Assembly: GCF_949628265.1 (NCBI RefSeq)
Contig: NC_088790.1
Coordinates: 9,924,545 to 9,988,544 of the forward strand
Source: Cloeon dipterum
Lineage: Eukaryota; Arthropoda; Insecta; Ephemeroptera; Baetidae
DNA length: 64,000 nucleotides
Direction of reading: 5' to 3'
Shown piece by piece: positions 44,768 to 57,600 of this stretch (the first letter of the stretch is position 1; every line of letters starts with the position of its first letter). Made by a program: the position numbers and the translations under genes. The notes below the pieces were generated by a model. It had not been told where the DNA came from. It did not search any database and worked only from the letters and a program-made list of their open reading frames with translations.

Positions 44768-47700
44768 CACTAAAAAGAGAAAATTTTATTACGAAGTGCT
44801 ACACCGAAGGAAAAAAATACCACTTCAAGGGAAACTTTTTCAAACATCAATTAACAAAGAAAAAAATGTTCTTGCGTGTAAAATCAAGTATCATAACAAA
44901 CACACGTTGAGCAGCTGATCTGACTGGATCTGACATCTGATGCTGTGCTAGACAGCTAGACTAGCCAGAGCCAACAGGAACAGACTCGTCTTTTGCTGCC
45001 ACGTAGTGTAGAAATACTGAACTACAGTTTTTGCTGGTGAAAAGCGCGTTGCATAAGTCTAAGGTAAACTCGGGAATTGAGGAAAACCGTAAAAATATAA
45101 ATATAAAATATGATGAAATTGATGAATGAAAACATCCTCTCACAAGTTGTTCATTCGCCTCGAAGCCCATCTATTTTCCTCCTTCTCATATCCTCAAAAT
45201 TGGCAAAATAGATGCCAGCAGGAGACTATCTAGCCCTATTATTAGTCTGTCCAGTGGGACGCACTCAATCCTCTCGCGGCGGCGGATTCAATAAAAAATT
45301 CTAGGAAAGTTGGAAAAAATGTCAAACATTATTATGATTTTTTTGCTCCAAATGAGCAAAGGAAAAAGATTTTTTCAGATGCAAATTAAAGCTCACGTAC
45401 CGTGTGTTCATTATCCACTGAAAAGATTTTGAGAATTTTTTACCATGTTTTTGCATATGAAATTAATAAAAATTTAACATGCTTAGCTGCCTCCCTATAG
45501 AGCAATGGCTAGGAAGTAGCCAAAATAGTATTTCCATATTTTAATTTGCATAATTTTGGTAACAAATATCAGCGCGACACGAATACAAGCTCCAGTTTTT
45601 TTTTCTCTTTTTCGCGTGTGTGTGCAGTGCGGAGATTTAATTTTTGACCCTTGTCTCAAGTGCGGTCGTGCTCGTTTTGGGCAGCTTAACGTGCCGTATT
45701 GCGGGCTGACATTTTAAATCACACAATAGGTCATTCACCCCATTCTCCCCTTTATAAATTAGTTAGCAGTACAGGAAATTTTATATGAATATGAATACTG
45801 TTACAAATAATTAAATCAGGGTCGAATTATTTCTTCCAGAGACTTTTATTTTCGTACAGCGCATAAAATTCTTTTGAAACATTGATAAGCTCATTTTGGT
45901 TTGAAGAGATCAAACATTGATGAAAAAGATTTACAAAAGTCGAACGAGATAAAAGACGTGGAACAAAAAGTGTGGCTTTGTGGACTTTTTACATTTTTTG
46001 GAAGTTTTACAATTAACTATGAATATCCAACATGTCTGATATAGAGATCTTATTTGGATCAAATTTGTCACGATATTTCTTTACAATATTTACAATCTAA
46101 TCTAATGAAGTATTATGGGTTCATAGTTTTTTTACGTTGCATGAGGGGAAAATAAACCTTCAATTAAATTCCCCTTGCAAATTATTTATTTCATCCGATA
46201 AACTTCATTATATCGAATCAATCTCATGAGCCTTTTTCCCCACCTGGTTTGATTTATAAAACTTATTATTCACTTTTTGTACGCAGATTATCATGAAAAA
46301 GCATCCTTTTTTTGTCTCTCTTACGTAAATATCTCTGAAGCAGAACTCTTTCCACTCGAGCATTTTTTTTTTATTTATCGGCAACGAGACAGAATAATGT
46401 GGTTTGAAGAGAGACAAGATCACATTAAACAACACACCGCACGCGGGTGTTTTTCGGCATAAATGCATTCCAAAGGTGTTTTACACTCATACAATAAAAA
46501 CAGTTGTTTATTATTGGACAGTTGAATTACATACATTTACGAATATTTTCTTTGGCCCAAGCTTGAATTGAGCAAAATAGACGGTTGGATACGAAAAATA
46601 AGTACTTATTTCACACGAGGCCTTTGTAGCAGGTTCAACCTTGCTATCCTATTCCGTCTTAAAAATAACAATCACGACAGATAGAAACAGCACAGTTTGA
46701 ATTTCAGGCCACTCGCGAAAACACGCAGAAAAATGGATGGTCAAATCACTTTGATTACAGAGAGCACAGATTCTACAACTCCAAAAACAAAATAGGACAT
46801 GTTTGTGAATTCAAGCGTGACTTAATTTCTTTCACATTCATACACTCCTGATATGTTCCAGCTGACTCAATAGTTACCCCCAGTTACGTACAAATTTGCT
46901 ATTCTCAACTTTGAAGTTCTCGAAAATGCAAATGTGAAAATTTAATGAAGTGTGGCCCTTGAGATGAATATTTTTACTACGTGGTTTTTCTAAACCACGC
47001 AGAACATATAAAAGTCAATGTTTTGCCAAGCAGAAAGATGTAATATTGAAGAAAACATGTATTAAAACCATAACACGAAATATTCTCTATCCAGTCAGAA
47101 CTGACGGAATTACATCAAATTATAGACAATGCGGTTAAAAAGCATCCAACTCATTTCGGGGCTTACTTAATAACGTTTTCACGCATATTTGGAAAATATC
47201 CCGTGTTTGTATTTTCGGTGCGGTTTTTAAATGAGTATTTTTGACATTTCACACAGTAAAAGCGTATTATTATATTTTTGAAAATATGAGAATACAATGG
47301 TATTTCAACAAGATCGGTTTGTTTTAGTAATTATGCTTAACGACGCCAAGCTCTACCGTCCATCAAAATTGCTATCGCAAAATACATAAATAAAGTCAAA
47401 TAATTCAAGGGAAAACTTCATTAAGGGACGATGACGAGAGAAATGAACAAAAAATTATTATTAATAAAACCGGATAAGTTTGAAAATCTTTCAAATTTAA
47501 TTGCTACTCACATTCCTTCTATTGCGCCTTTTTCACACAAGCAATTTGATGAACAATCTCTAATTTATCAACAATTAAAATTAATTTCAGTTTCGCGGTC
47601 TCAACGCACTATTTAAACATTTAAAACTGCGGCTCCTTATTCCTTTAATTTTTTATATATATATAGTGTTAGTTGCCAATTTTTGCCAGCGCTGCCCCAA

Positions 47701-50700
47701 TTAAAGACCATCCCAAGTCGGCAACAAAAACAGAGATAAATCGTGGAAAAACTCGTTCCGCTGTCGTTCGCAGCGTTTTCCAGTCGGTTGTACTGTTTCG
47801 CAAGCTGGATGCCAGTGTGCTGCGGGGCAAAAAGAAACAGAGGCTGCAGTCTCTGCTCAATTCAGCGGGGCAGGCGAGGCGCCGCTAGATTAATATGCGC
47901 GTCGCTGTGTGACGCTTTCAGCAAATTGCAAAAAGTGCATTTGCGTGTGAGTGTGCGAACTGCGAACCGATGTGTGCGCGGACACCAAGGAACGTTGTGC
48001 GAACAGAACGGCCGCTGAGCATTTCCCCGTCTTTGAGCGAGTGGCAGCAGAAAAAATAAATTATGCCAGAAGCGATTTCTCTCACAGCTCGCGGGCCGGC
48101 ACTTTGAGCTCTCTGCAACGCCGGGGCAAAAACGTCCACACGACTTGGCCCGTCATTAATCTCATTTGCATTTTGCATGGCCAAGGACGTGGAAAATGGT
48201 CGGCGAAAATTAATGAAAAAACTATAGTGGAATTCTTCGAATATTTTTTCCAACAACTTACATCTTTAGTGACTGCGAGGAGATGCAAAAAGAAAAGTTG
48301 ATTTCTTTGTTATAGGTAGAGTAACAGGACAAAGGTGATTATTTTTAATTTAGGCATGATTTTTCTCTGCATCACTGTAATTAAAATTTCTTCCGCTTTT
48401 AAAATGAGTGTTTACAATTGAACAATGCGTTTATTTTCAGGTGGAAATTGCTAGGTCCAGAGGCAAGTGTGTTATTAATTTAAGTAAATATTTAAATATC
48501 TAACTTGGTTGCTTAAAAAATTCTTTATAGGGTTATCAACCTGCGGTTAAATTTTCAGTATTTCAGAAATTTATTAATAATGTGGTGTTTAACATATTTG
48601 AAAGAAGGGACAAAATTCGAAAGTTTCAGCCACCAAAAGTGCAGAAAAACGACCTTATTTTGCTTATATATAATGCTTTTTTAAGTTTATAAACTTTGAG
48701 AAAAATAAACCATTTTTAGGCTTAATTTGTAAGCATAGCCACAGTTCCCCTGCATTCTTGAATTCCCCCATTTTCATATTGGCAGATGAACCAATTTTCC
48801 GCTTCAAATTCAACCACATTGACAGCGGTTACCACCTGATTCACTCTAAGGAATTTGAAGGGTCAAATTTAATGAACAAAATAGTCAGGTTCTTTCTTTC
48901 AATTTTTGTTTTTCAATCTTAGTGTCTGTACTTTAGATTTTCAGTTGGCTCTGATTGATAAACAAATCAAAGCGTTAAACTTATTGAAAAATGAGACTTT
49001 TGATGTTTTCAAAATACATATGATTGCATTGGAAATTCAGCTGACATTATTTTGAAATATTGCAGATTAATAATAAATTCGACAGTTAAATAACAAATAA
49101 TCTGATTGAATTTGATTTTCAACGTATTGGTCAAGCGTTGCTCATTTGTAGCGCAGAATTCAACAAGTAACAACACCCAATTAATGAAATATTTCCGCTC
49201 ACCATATTAATGTACTGACAGGAAAATAATGAGAGTCATTAATTTATCGCGAATACTGGAATAAATAAACTCTGCAGTGATAAGCTCATTCCGTCCCAGA
49301 AAAAAGTTGAAGCACGGAGCAAAATTTATTGTTCTTCACACAGAGGCAGATCAGCGGCCGAAGAGGTGGGCGGATAAAATAACCTTTCTTTCTCGCCATT
49401 GCTGACCGCTTCCACTGGAGCCGTCCACTCTCTGGCCGCCGCACAAACTAGCTTCATTTATTTAATAACGCGTGTGTCTCCGTGCCTTTTGCTCTGCTCG
49501 CTGGCACTTCATATACAAGTTTGCTGCTTAAGTTTGCTTTTGCAGCCGCCAGCACCCACTGGACCGGCCGGGCACCATCTATTTTTTACGGCTGAATGGT
49601 GCTCACGGGCAAGAATGGCCTTTCATGTGGCAAAAGGGTCTAAATTATTCCCAGCCCAAAAAAAGCGATAAAAGTTGTAATTTATACCGCAAAGTTAGCG
49701 CAGACGAGGGTTGATTAATCTGTGTTTATAATTGAATCTCTTTATGAAGTCGCTACAAATTGCTGCCCATTTTATTTTTGGGAAAGTCTCGGTTGATTAA
49801 TGTTTTGTTTTGCAGACTGTGGCGTGGGGATTAAAATTACCGTCATTTGCCAATGGAGTCGAGAGTAATCACCTGACATGTAATGGCTTTCCTGACACGT
49901 GTAAAATTACTAGAAAACAAACGCGGTAGAATTTCCTTTGACGGCTTGCCGTCAGTGAAGGCGGCGAGACTCGGATAAGCCGCTTACGCATCTCTCTGAT
50001 TGGCCTGCGAATTCACTTCTACGTCCACCTTTTCAAACGAGCATGTTATCCTTCAGCCTGTCTTGTCTGCTCTTTTATCAAGGCCGACAGATTCCACATG
50101 ATTTCCTTCGATGCTCTGCGGACCGACAAAGATGGAAAGTACAATCTTTGTTCAAAGCCACGTCGAGCGGAGAGAGGAAAAGACAAACGAATGCTCGGGA
50201 AATAGTTAAAACGTAATATCGTCCGCATGGTCTGCTTAGTCCCACTCGGAAGGGCACGCATAAAAAAGAGGAAACAAATTTCGCTGCAGGTGCCCTTGGC
50301 GCAAACTTTGCGTGGAGCAGGCAACGCTCTTATGGTTTGTGACGGCGCTGTTTTTTTTCCGAGCGCCCATTCTTTCACCGCGCCACATCGAAGCCCTTGG
50401 AGACTTACTCAGGCGTCTGTAATCAAACTTTGATGTTGGTTTCCATTCAGGGTTGACGCAAATACATACGTGCGTATTGGAAAAATGAGCGCTTCAATGG
50501 GGGGAAAAAGCAGTGTGGCAAAAGCAGGGTTGCACAACACGCAGACCGTATACAATGCAAAGAGGGAAAGATCTGGAATGGTGAAAATTTACTTATTTTC
50601 TCTGGCACTCTCTTTTTTAAAGATAATTTGGCAATTTTTGTTTCCAATTGAATATTTTTTATTAGGAACAACAGTTTTACCCGAAAATATAGTATGCGGA

Positions 50701-51054
50701 ATGCACGAAAAATTGAAAAATTTAGTGATGAAAAATGTGACACCTAAAATCACTGTTTGATATTACACCACATGCAATTATTACCAAAATGAGATCCTAG
50801 ATATTATTCCCAGATAGATCATTGAGAAAATTTTGATTTTTTTATTAAAGTTTAATCCCCACGCGGTTTGTTTGATTAGTTTTAAGGCTTTTTTTGGAAA
50901 AGAAGTGCAGTCAAAAAATGTCATTAAATTATTCGCCCACCAGTGCGCTATTGAGGAGTTTTACGAGCATTTTTACTTTCATTCTTTACATGCCAAAGTT
51001 TTATTGATTAAAAGCAATTTTCGCTAGAGGGCATTTAATGCAAAAATTTAAACC

Positions 51055-51362
51055 TTTTTTTGCTCTTTTTATCCCTGTCCGAGGACCGGGAAGGGCGCGC
51101 ACTGCACTAGCACGGATGCTGAAACCCGGGTCCCAATAACACTGCGAACGGATAACATGGGCGCACCAGGCCGCACAGGGACCCAGCCCACTCAAGGGCA
51201 ACCTGCCTCCGCACGGAGCACTGCATTGAAACGCTAGACATTCGTCCCATGAAGCCAAATCACGCATGCTGGAAAGGTGGAAACCAGCTAGTAGCGAGTC
51301 GGCGCCGGTGCGCCTCCCAGCCCGTTGAGCAATTTGAGCATTTCGAGTCACTAAACTAACCA
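51055..51362 (-). repeat. GC-rich repeat-like insertion, possible retroposon
   Basis: About 300 bp of GC-rich DNA with sharp edges in AT-rich DNA. Read on the minus strand it starts near GTGGTTAGTTTAGTGACTCG and ends in an A-rich tail (GGGATAAAAAGAGC, then an A7 run), like a SINE-type element. A tRNA-style A box is arguable; the B-box match is poor. No target-site duplication is clear. Confidence 0.35.
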
Positions 51363-53758
51363 CTTTTTGCTATCTCTGACATTGGGTAGCCAGTATTAGA
51401 TCTCCGAACTGTTGAAATACCTCCCATTGCTTTGACACTCCTGAGAATGCCTTGACAATGCGAGCCAACTGATTAAGTTCAAGTTTTGTTATGAAATTAT
51501 TGCCAGGGGCGTGGATTTACACGCGACCAAAGCATGCTAAAGTAAAAATGCACGATGGTAAAAACGATTTTATCTGTACAGGTAAAATTTTTCTTATTTT
51601 TTCTTATCAAATAAAAGCATTTTTCTTGGCTCTGGCAATTTTTATATGAGCCATACGTGAGCTTCCTGAGAAAATAGAGTGCTTTTTTACCAGGATATTT
51701 TTAATTAAATTTGTTCCCAGCCCTTAACTAATTGTTAAGAACAAATAAATATGTATTTATTTTATGGCATTACAGCAGGTTCCATCTAGTTTTGTAAAGT
51801 CTTACGATTGTAAGAATTTCCGGCACATCGTTGGTGCAGTTTTTCCGACTAAATTTAGCCAACTGGAATTTGTTCTTGAGCCAATTACATCGATTCAGCA
51901 TTCCACCCCATGAATTCGGTGTACAATGCCTCGCTGTCGAAACACAAAACAGAGGATGAAGGTATATTTTTTCGTTATTAGTGTATTTTTTATTCTATTC
52001 ACATCCCTCTCTAACGAATTTGGGAATTTTTCCACGCGCGTTGTGAAAAATGAAATGAACGTTTTTAATCCCAAAGGCCTTGTGTTGAATGTGCGTGCGT
52101 CCAATTAACGAGATTACCAAAATGACCGGGCCTGTTTTAATTTATTTGTTTAGTCAGGAAATCGCAGTTTAACAGGAAGAAAAAGCTGACTTGCTGAAAT
52201 CATACGCTGCAATAAATTCGAATGAACGCATGCCACGGTTTTGCCATTTTTTCCGCGCCGCAAACATGCGGCGCGACGATGTTTATCAGCTTTGGCGGGG
52301 ACGCGAATAAGCTTTTTTGCGGTAGGCGCATTGCATGTTCCTAATTCCGGCGCGATAAAAGCTACAATTTTTGGATCAATTCCAGCTGCCTTACTGTCAC
52401 GTCTGATTGGATCTGGTGGCGGATTTCACGGAAAATTCGCATCTCGCATCACCGCTGATATTGAGCACATTTCCGTGCACAGAGTTCCAAGTGGCGCTAT
52501 TCAAGTTTGCTCCAATTACCTCGCACAAGTCTCTTTCCCGGCTCGAATAGCAAAACGGCTGAAACTTCGCAGCAATATTCGCTTTTATGTAAGCCAGCGA
52601 ACCTAATTGCAGCCAGTCAAAGAGCCAGCAAAACCGAGCGCGAGGCGGGGATAACGTTTCCTCATAATATCACTCGGCGCCGGGTTGAGAATTTTAATCT
52701 TGCCCGCCAACCAAAACTTTTTTCTTTCGGCAATTAGTGAAAACTTTCCCGAGCGTTTTTTAATAACTTTGAGCGGTTTCGGTAGGGAAAAGATGAAAGC
52801 GTTTATGCTTAAATTAAATTTTTACACATTTGCATACTTTATATCATTCTTACTCTAGACTCATTCTCGCTAAAAAAGGAATGATGTTGGAACGTAATTG
52901 TAATTGGTTTGAAACAAACTTTGTCAACACCTTCAGATTTTATAGAAATTTGCTGGAGGGGTTTCCCAAGTATTCATATGTCACACCCTCTTTATTTTGT
53001 TGATCATGTTGATATTTGCATTTATTTGTCTAAATATGGAAATGAATGGGACAAAATAGCACTGCTGAACCTTAATAAAGATAATTTTGAAACTAAAATA
53101 TTGATAAAATTGACTATTTTACTGGGGCTCAAAGTTTACGGTTTGTTTGAAAAGGTGATTTTTTCCAGAGGACAATAACTTTTGCATGGATTAGCGTAGA
53201 TAAAAAATTGGTGTAAAAATATTCTACTTTTAGACACCCCTGGTGACCAACTTTGTAGGTCCATGGCAAAGTCACAAAAATCAGGTTGTATTCTTCAACC
53301 CAATCTGGCATATATATAGTACGCAATGGCTGTTTCGCTACTAACGAGAGTGTGTCTTTGTTCCTGTCCGCTCAATTTTGAATAAAAGCTTGGTGGAGTA
53401 ATTAAACGTGGTGAAGGAAATGAAATTAAGATTTGGCCGATTTGATGAAAATTTAAACGCTTGTGTAGCTTGTGTTCCTCTCATACCCTTAACATTTATT
53501 TGCGAAAAAATAATTCTCCCAACGTGCACACATTGCTTGCCTAATGGAAATCACGGACCATTTTCTCAAGATTTGCCATCATGCCATTCAGGATTTTTCA
53601 AGGAAAAGTATTCTCTTGATTTAGGTAGTGACAAATCTTTTCCACAATCGCTGAATCCGAGCAGTTTATTTAATTAGATCTTCATTAGTAAAAAAATTGA
53701 TTTAAAGACGCTATATATTTTCTTTTAATTCAGCGAAGCTAACATGTTTCCTCTCTTC

Positions 53759-53781
53759 TCTAAATAAATAAATAAATAAAT
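53759..53781 (+). repeat. (AAAT)n microsatellite
   Basis: Five AAAT-type units in tandem. Confidence 0.85.
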
Positions 53782-54132
53782 CAAATTCCCAAAACGATTA
53801 CGTATTAAAAAATCAATCAGGACACTTGGTGAAAGTAAAATATATCTTAAAACCACGCCGATAATTATGGCTCACAATTTCAAGTTCTTTTGCAATTCGT
53901 ACTACATGTGGGTGGACTTTAATTTATAAAATTGATTTTCCCTGTCATTTTTTCGTGAAGAGCAGTTTCCAGCTCATTAAAAATTGCTCAAACAAGAAAA
54001 GATTAAACTTTAAACAAAATTCTCTGCTGTGGTATGAATTTTGTTATAGAAGTAAAAAACCATTGAAGAGTACTGAGGGGTCGAAGTCGAAACAGCTGCG
54101 TTACAATACGAGAAGATGTATATACTCTCTGC

Positions 54133-54138
54133 TTTATT
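54133..54138 (-). terminator. Candidate poly(A) signal of the H1-like GPCR
   Basis: AATAAA on the minus strand, about 550 nt after the GPCR stop codon. Confidence 0.45.
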
Positions 54139-54685
54139 TACAATACTTTTTATTCAATTTTTAGCTGATGGGATTAGCCATTTTAAAATCAATTTCGTAA
54201 ATTTGAGCGATGTTTATGCGGGTAGAACGCAAGCTCAGATTGCCTAATTTTAACTCAACTCATGTTGCCACGTCCTCATTGGGAAAAGCGCGTGCTAAAG
54301 CACTCCAACTGGTTAATTACTGGTTTGCAGCACGCTTGAATCAATTCAAGGCTTCAATGTCTAGCGTTTCAATAAACTAACAAGCTTCTTTCGATAAGCC
54401 CAATGTTATTGGGATGCGAGTTGATCGCTATCAAAGGGTCGCTCAACTCTTCGAGCAAATTAAATTGCTAACCTAATCACGCAAACCAGCTCTCTGCTAT
54501 ACGACTAGTTCTCTAATGAAAAATAATGACGAATTATGCTCTGTGCTGAATTTGACCAGGAAATGTTTTTGCGAGTGTGTTGGCCCCAAAATTCAAAATG
54601 TGCTTCACACAAAAATCGCTCCGCTTTTCTAGAAAAAATTACGTGTTGTCCCGCGCAAGTTGGCGACGGAACCTGTTCAGTCGTA

Positions 54686-57600
54686 TCACATGTTGTTGGC
54701 CAGGTGTTGCGCCGCGTGGAACGTGTTCTTCCTGGGCAGGGTGGCAGGGTTGTTAGCCGACCTGAGTCCGAGCATTCGCTTGAAGGCGCGCTTGAAGTTG
54801 GCGTTGCACAGCGGATAGAGGATGGGGTTGAGCGTCGAGTTGACGTAGCCCAGCCAGATGGTGGCCGTGTGGAACTTGGGGTCGACGCAGTCCTCGCAGA
54901 ACGCCACCACCATGAAGAGCACAAAGTAGGGCAGCCAGCAGAGCACGAACGCGCCCATGATCACGCCCAGCTGCCTGGCCGCCTTCTTCTCCTTTTGCAG
55001 CACGATCGCGTCCGTGGCGCCGCGTCCGCCGCGCCGGTTCGCCGAGAACGAGATGCCCAGGTGGGTTCTCGCCAGGCGAGACCGACGAGACACAGAGCGG
55101 TGAGCTGCGACAGACACACAGAAAAAATCAGCCACATTACTTGAAAACTAACCTGGGGATTTTTTTTTTAAAATTGAAAAGAATTAAATTGATCAATGAA
55201 GTTCTTGATTCTTTTTATACAGAATGATGCGGGAAATAAATTTCACTGCGGATTCGTCCGCTACAAAAAAGTAATCTCCTGCCGCATTGAGCCGCGCTAC
55301 TGGCTGTTTATTGGGTGCTCAATGCTTCGGCAGCAAAGTTCAGTCAATCGTTTTTGACGGCCGGTGATTCCAAATTCCCTGCAGCTAACACTGCGGCGTG
55401 GATTTTGTTTAAAGTACTGCTGATCTGAGGCCTGGAATATAAAAACAGCTGCTGTACAGCTACAATACATTCTCTTTAAATTATCCTGTATGAACTGGAC
55501 ACGTGTGGAGAGCAGCCATTTGTAAAATTGGTTCCATATTAAATTTAATTGGAATGCTTTGGCCGGTACAAGCAATTGATTTTTGTTTGCTAGTTCATTT
55601 GTGAACTTTTGTTAGTTAACTTTCGATTAGACACTGCATCTGTGCATTATAGTATAATATCATGAGTCTTAAAAAAGTGAATATTTTAGACACAAAATTG
55701 TATTCAGCCAATTGAAGGTTTAATGATGATAAAAACCATTTAATTTTTCTATTGGCATATATGGTTTCTATATTTGTGCGTTTTTCTCTGTTCAATCAAC
55801 TCCTTTCATTATAAGAGGAGAATACATACATAGAAGATTACAACTTGAAAGGTAGAGTGCATGGCATTTCAACCATAAAGCGAATACAATCAAAGAAACG
55901 TGCAATTTTCAGCCTATTTACAGCAATATAGACAAAGTCTATTTCTGCCCGTTCATTTTAATGAAGTTTATTTCTTCATACCTAATTGCGGTGAGAATGA
56001 AAATGTAACGCGGGCACCCTAAATTGGTTGTAATTTCATTAAAAGAAGATGCTGCTGTTCCACACGCTTCGTCGCATTTCAACAGTATTTTCCAAGAAAA
56101 GCGGATAAATTCCCTTGCAGCATTTTTAATTTACAGTTCTATTTGTGGCCCCGATTTTTACAGTGGGAAAATATCAATTAAGGCTAGCTCTTCCTCTTTT
56201 GAATTTAAAAGCCTCGCAGCAAGGGTTTTACAAATGAAGGAAAATTAAAAACCTATACGGTAGCCAACAGTGAGAGATCTTGAAGCTAAAATGCTCAAAT
56301 TTATGTACAACGTATAAAGTAAAATAATATATTCAGCTGGCATTGAAGAGAAAAAGGAGATAGTAAAACACGCTCAAGGAACTGGAGCACAGGCATTTAT
56401 AAAAATATACAAACATTCACACCAACTTGGCCATTAAAGTGGCGCTTAGAAGAAGGTGTTTTTATATACAGCAAACTATTATGGGTTTTGAGTAAAAACA
56501 AAAATATACAGCAGGCAGGGTTGGAATTGAATGGAATTTTACATTAAAATATTTTTTGAGATGTTGAGTTGGAAAATATATTTTTGGGTTCTGGGAGAAA
56601 ATAAAATTTTCATGATTGTGCGATCAATATTGAAATAATTGTGGTAGGAGGTAGCGCCAAAGCCAGGATTGCTGACGAGGACAAGAATTCGGAATTTAGT
56701 GGTCTTTGCACAATTTTTTAATTATTTATTTGCAATCAGGAAAATAAATTTATCATCCCACGTAGAGGTATATTTTCCGTGTTTTTCCCCGTTTTTATTC
56801 CATAATACCCTTGCGAGTAGATTGGAATTTTAGCGTCGTGTTTAATATTGAAAAAAAAAATGTTGATTGGAATATTGAAACAAAAAGTCTAATTAATCTG
56901 ATTGATCGGAGGACTTACCATGAGGCGGCGGTGGTGGGTTGCGAGCGTCGGCGCCGCCGGCAGCGCCAACGTACTCGACGTTGACGGTGACGCCCTCAAA
57001 GTGCGTGAGTGCGTCGTTTCTGGTCTCGCACGCGGCTTCCTCGCGATACGAGAGCACCGTCAGGTTGCGGAACTGCTGCTGACGGCTGGCGGCGTCGCCG
57101 TTTCCGCGCCATTCACGCAGCGCCACGGCGCCGTTGTTGAGCTCGCAGTTACGCCGCCCCGACGTCCGCCGACTCGTCCAATGCCGCGGGTCGTCGGCCA
57201 GCGAGTCGTCGGCGCCGTTCGTGTCGCCGCTGCCCACGCGGCCGTGCGAGCATTGCCCTTTAAAATACAAGAGTGAAATGTTAAAAATGCATGTAAATGC
57301 TAGTGCCTCGCACTCGAGGGATCTGTTTGTGGTTACAGCTTCGTGGAAAAAGCTGTTTTTTTTCAACTGACGATATTTTGTTAAAAAACAATTAACATGC
57401 GTTTAGTTTAAAGATGCATAGGGAAATTATTACTTTTTGTAATCATTTTGCAATTGATTAGCCCACAAATAAAATGTATAAAATTGGTTGGCTGTCCAAA
57501 TAATTAAGAAAAATTATCTGGATGACTCCATGGGTTGCTTGAATTTGACACATGTGATAAATTTTTTTGGCACGTCAGGTTTGGCAGAACAAATACATGC

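Larger units (their letters stand above)
44768..54132. other. Large region without supportable genes
   Basis: About 9.4 kb. The first 200 bp should hold the DPH4 promoter. The rest is AT-rich with GC-richer islets at about 47680-48200, 49380-49660, 49920-50420, 51060-51360 and 52240-52720. Long ORFs in the islets (e.g. 52241-52606, 49399-49671) start at non-ATG codons or lack any family resemblance, and no coherent exon chain can be built. The islets may be regulatory DNA of the GPCR, noncoding RNA exons or repeats. Confidence 0.5.

Noticed and set aside
47673-48300. Overlapping plus and minus ORFs in a GC-richer islet
   Set aside because: Several frames are open at once, which reflects composition. 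No domain or splice chain.
52241-52606. 121-codon plus-strand ORF
   Set aside because: Starts at a non-ATG codon, resembles no known family and has no splice partners.
54536-55144. 202-codon plus-strand ORF
   Set aside because: Antisense shadow of the GPCR TM6-TM7 exon, whose minus-strand frame matches known receptors.
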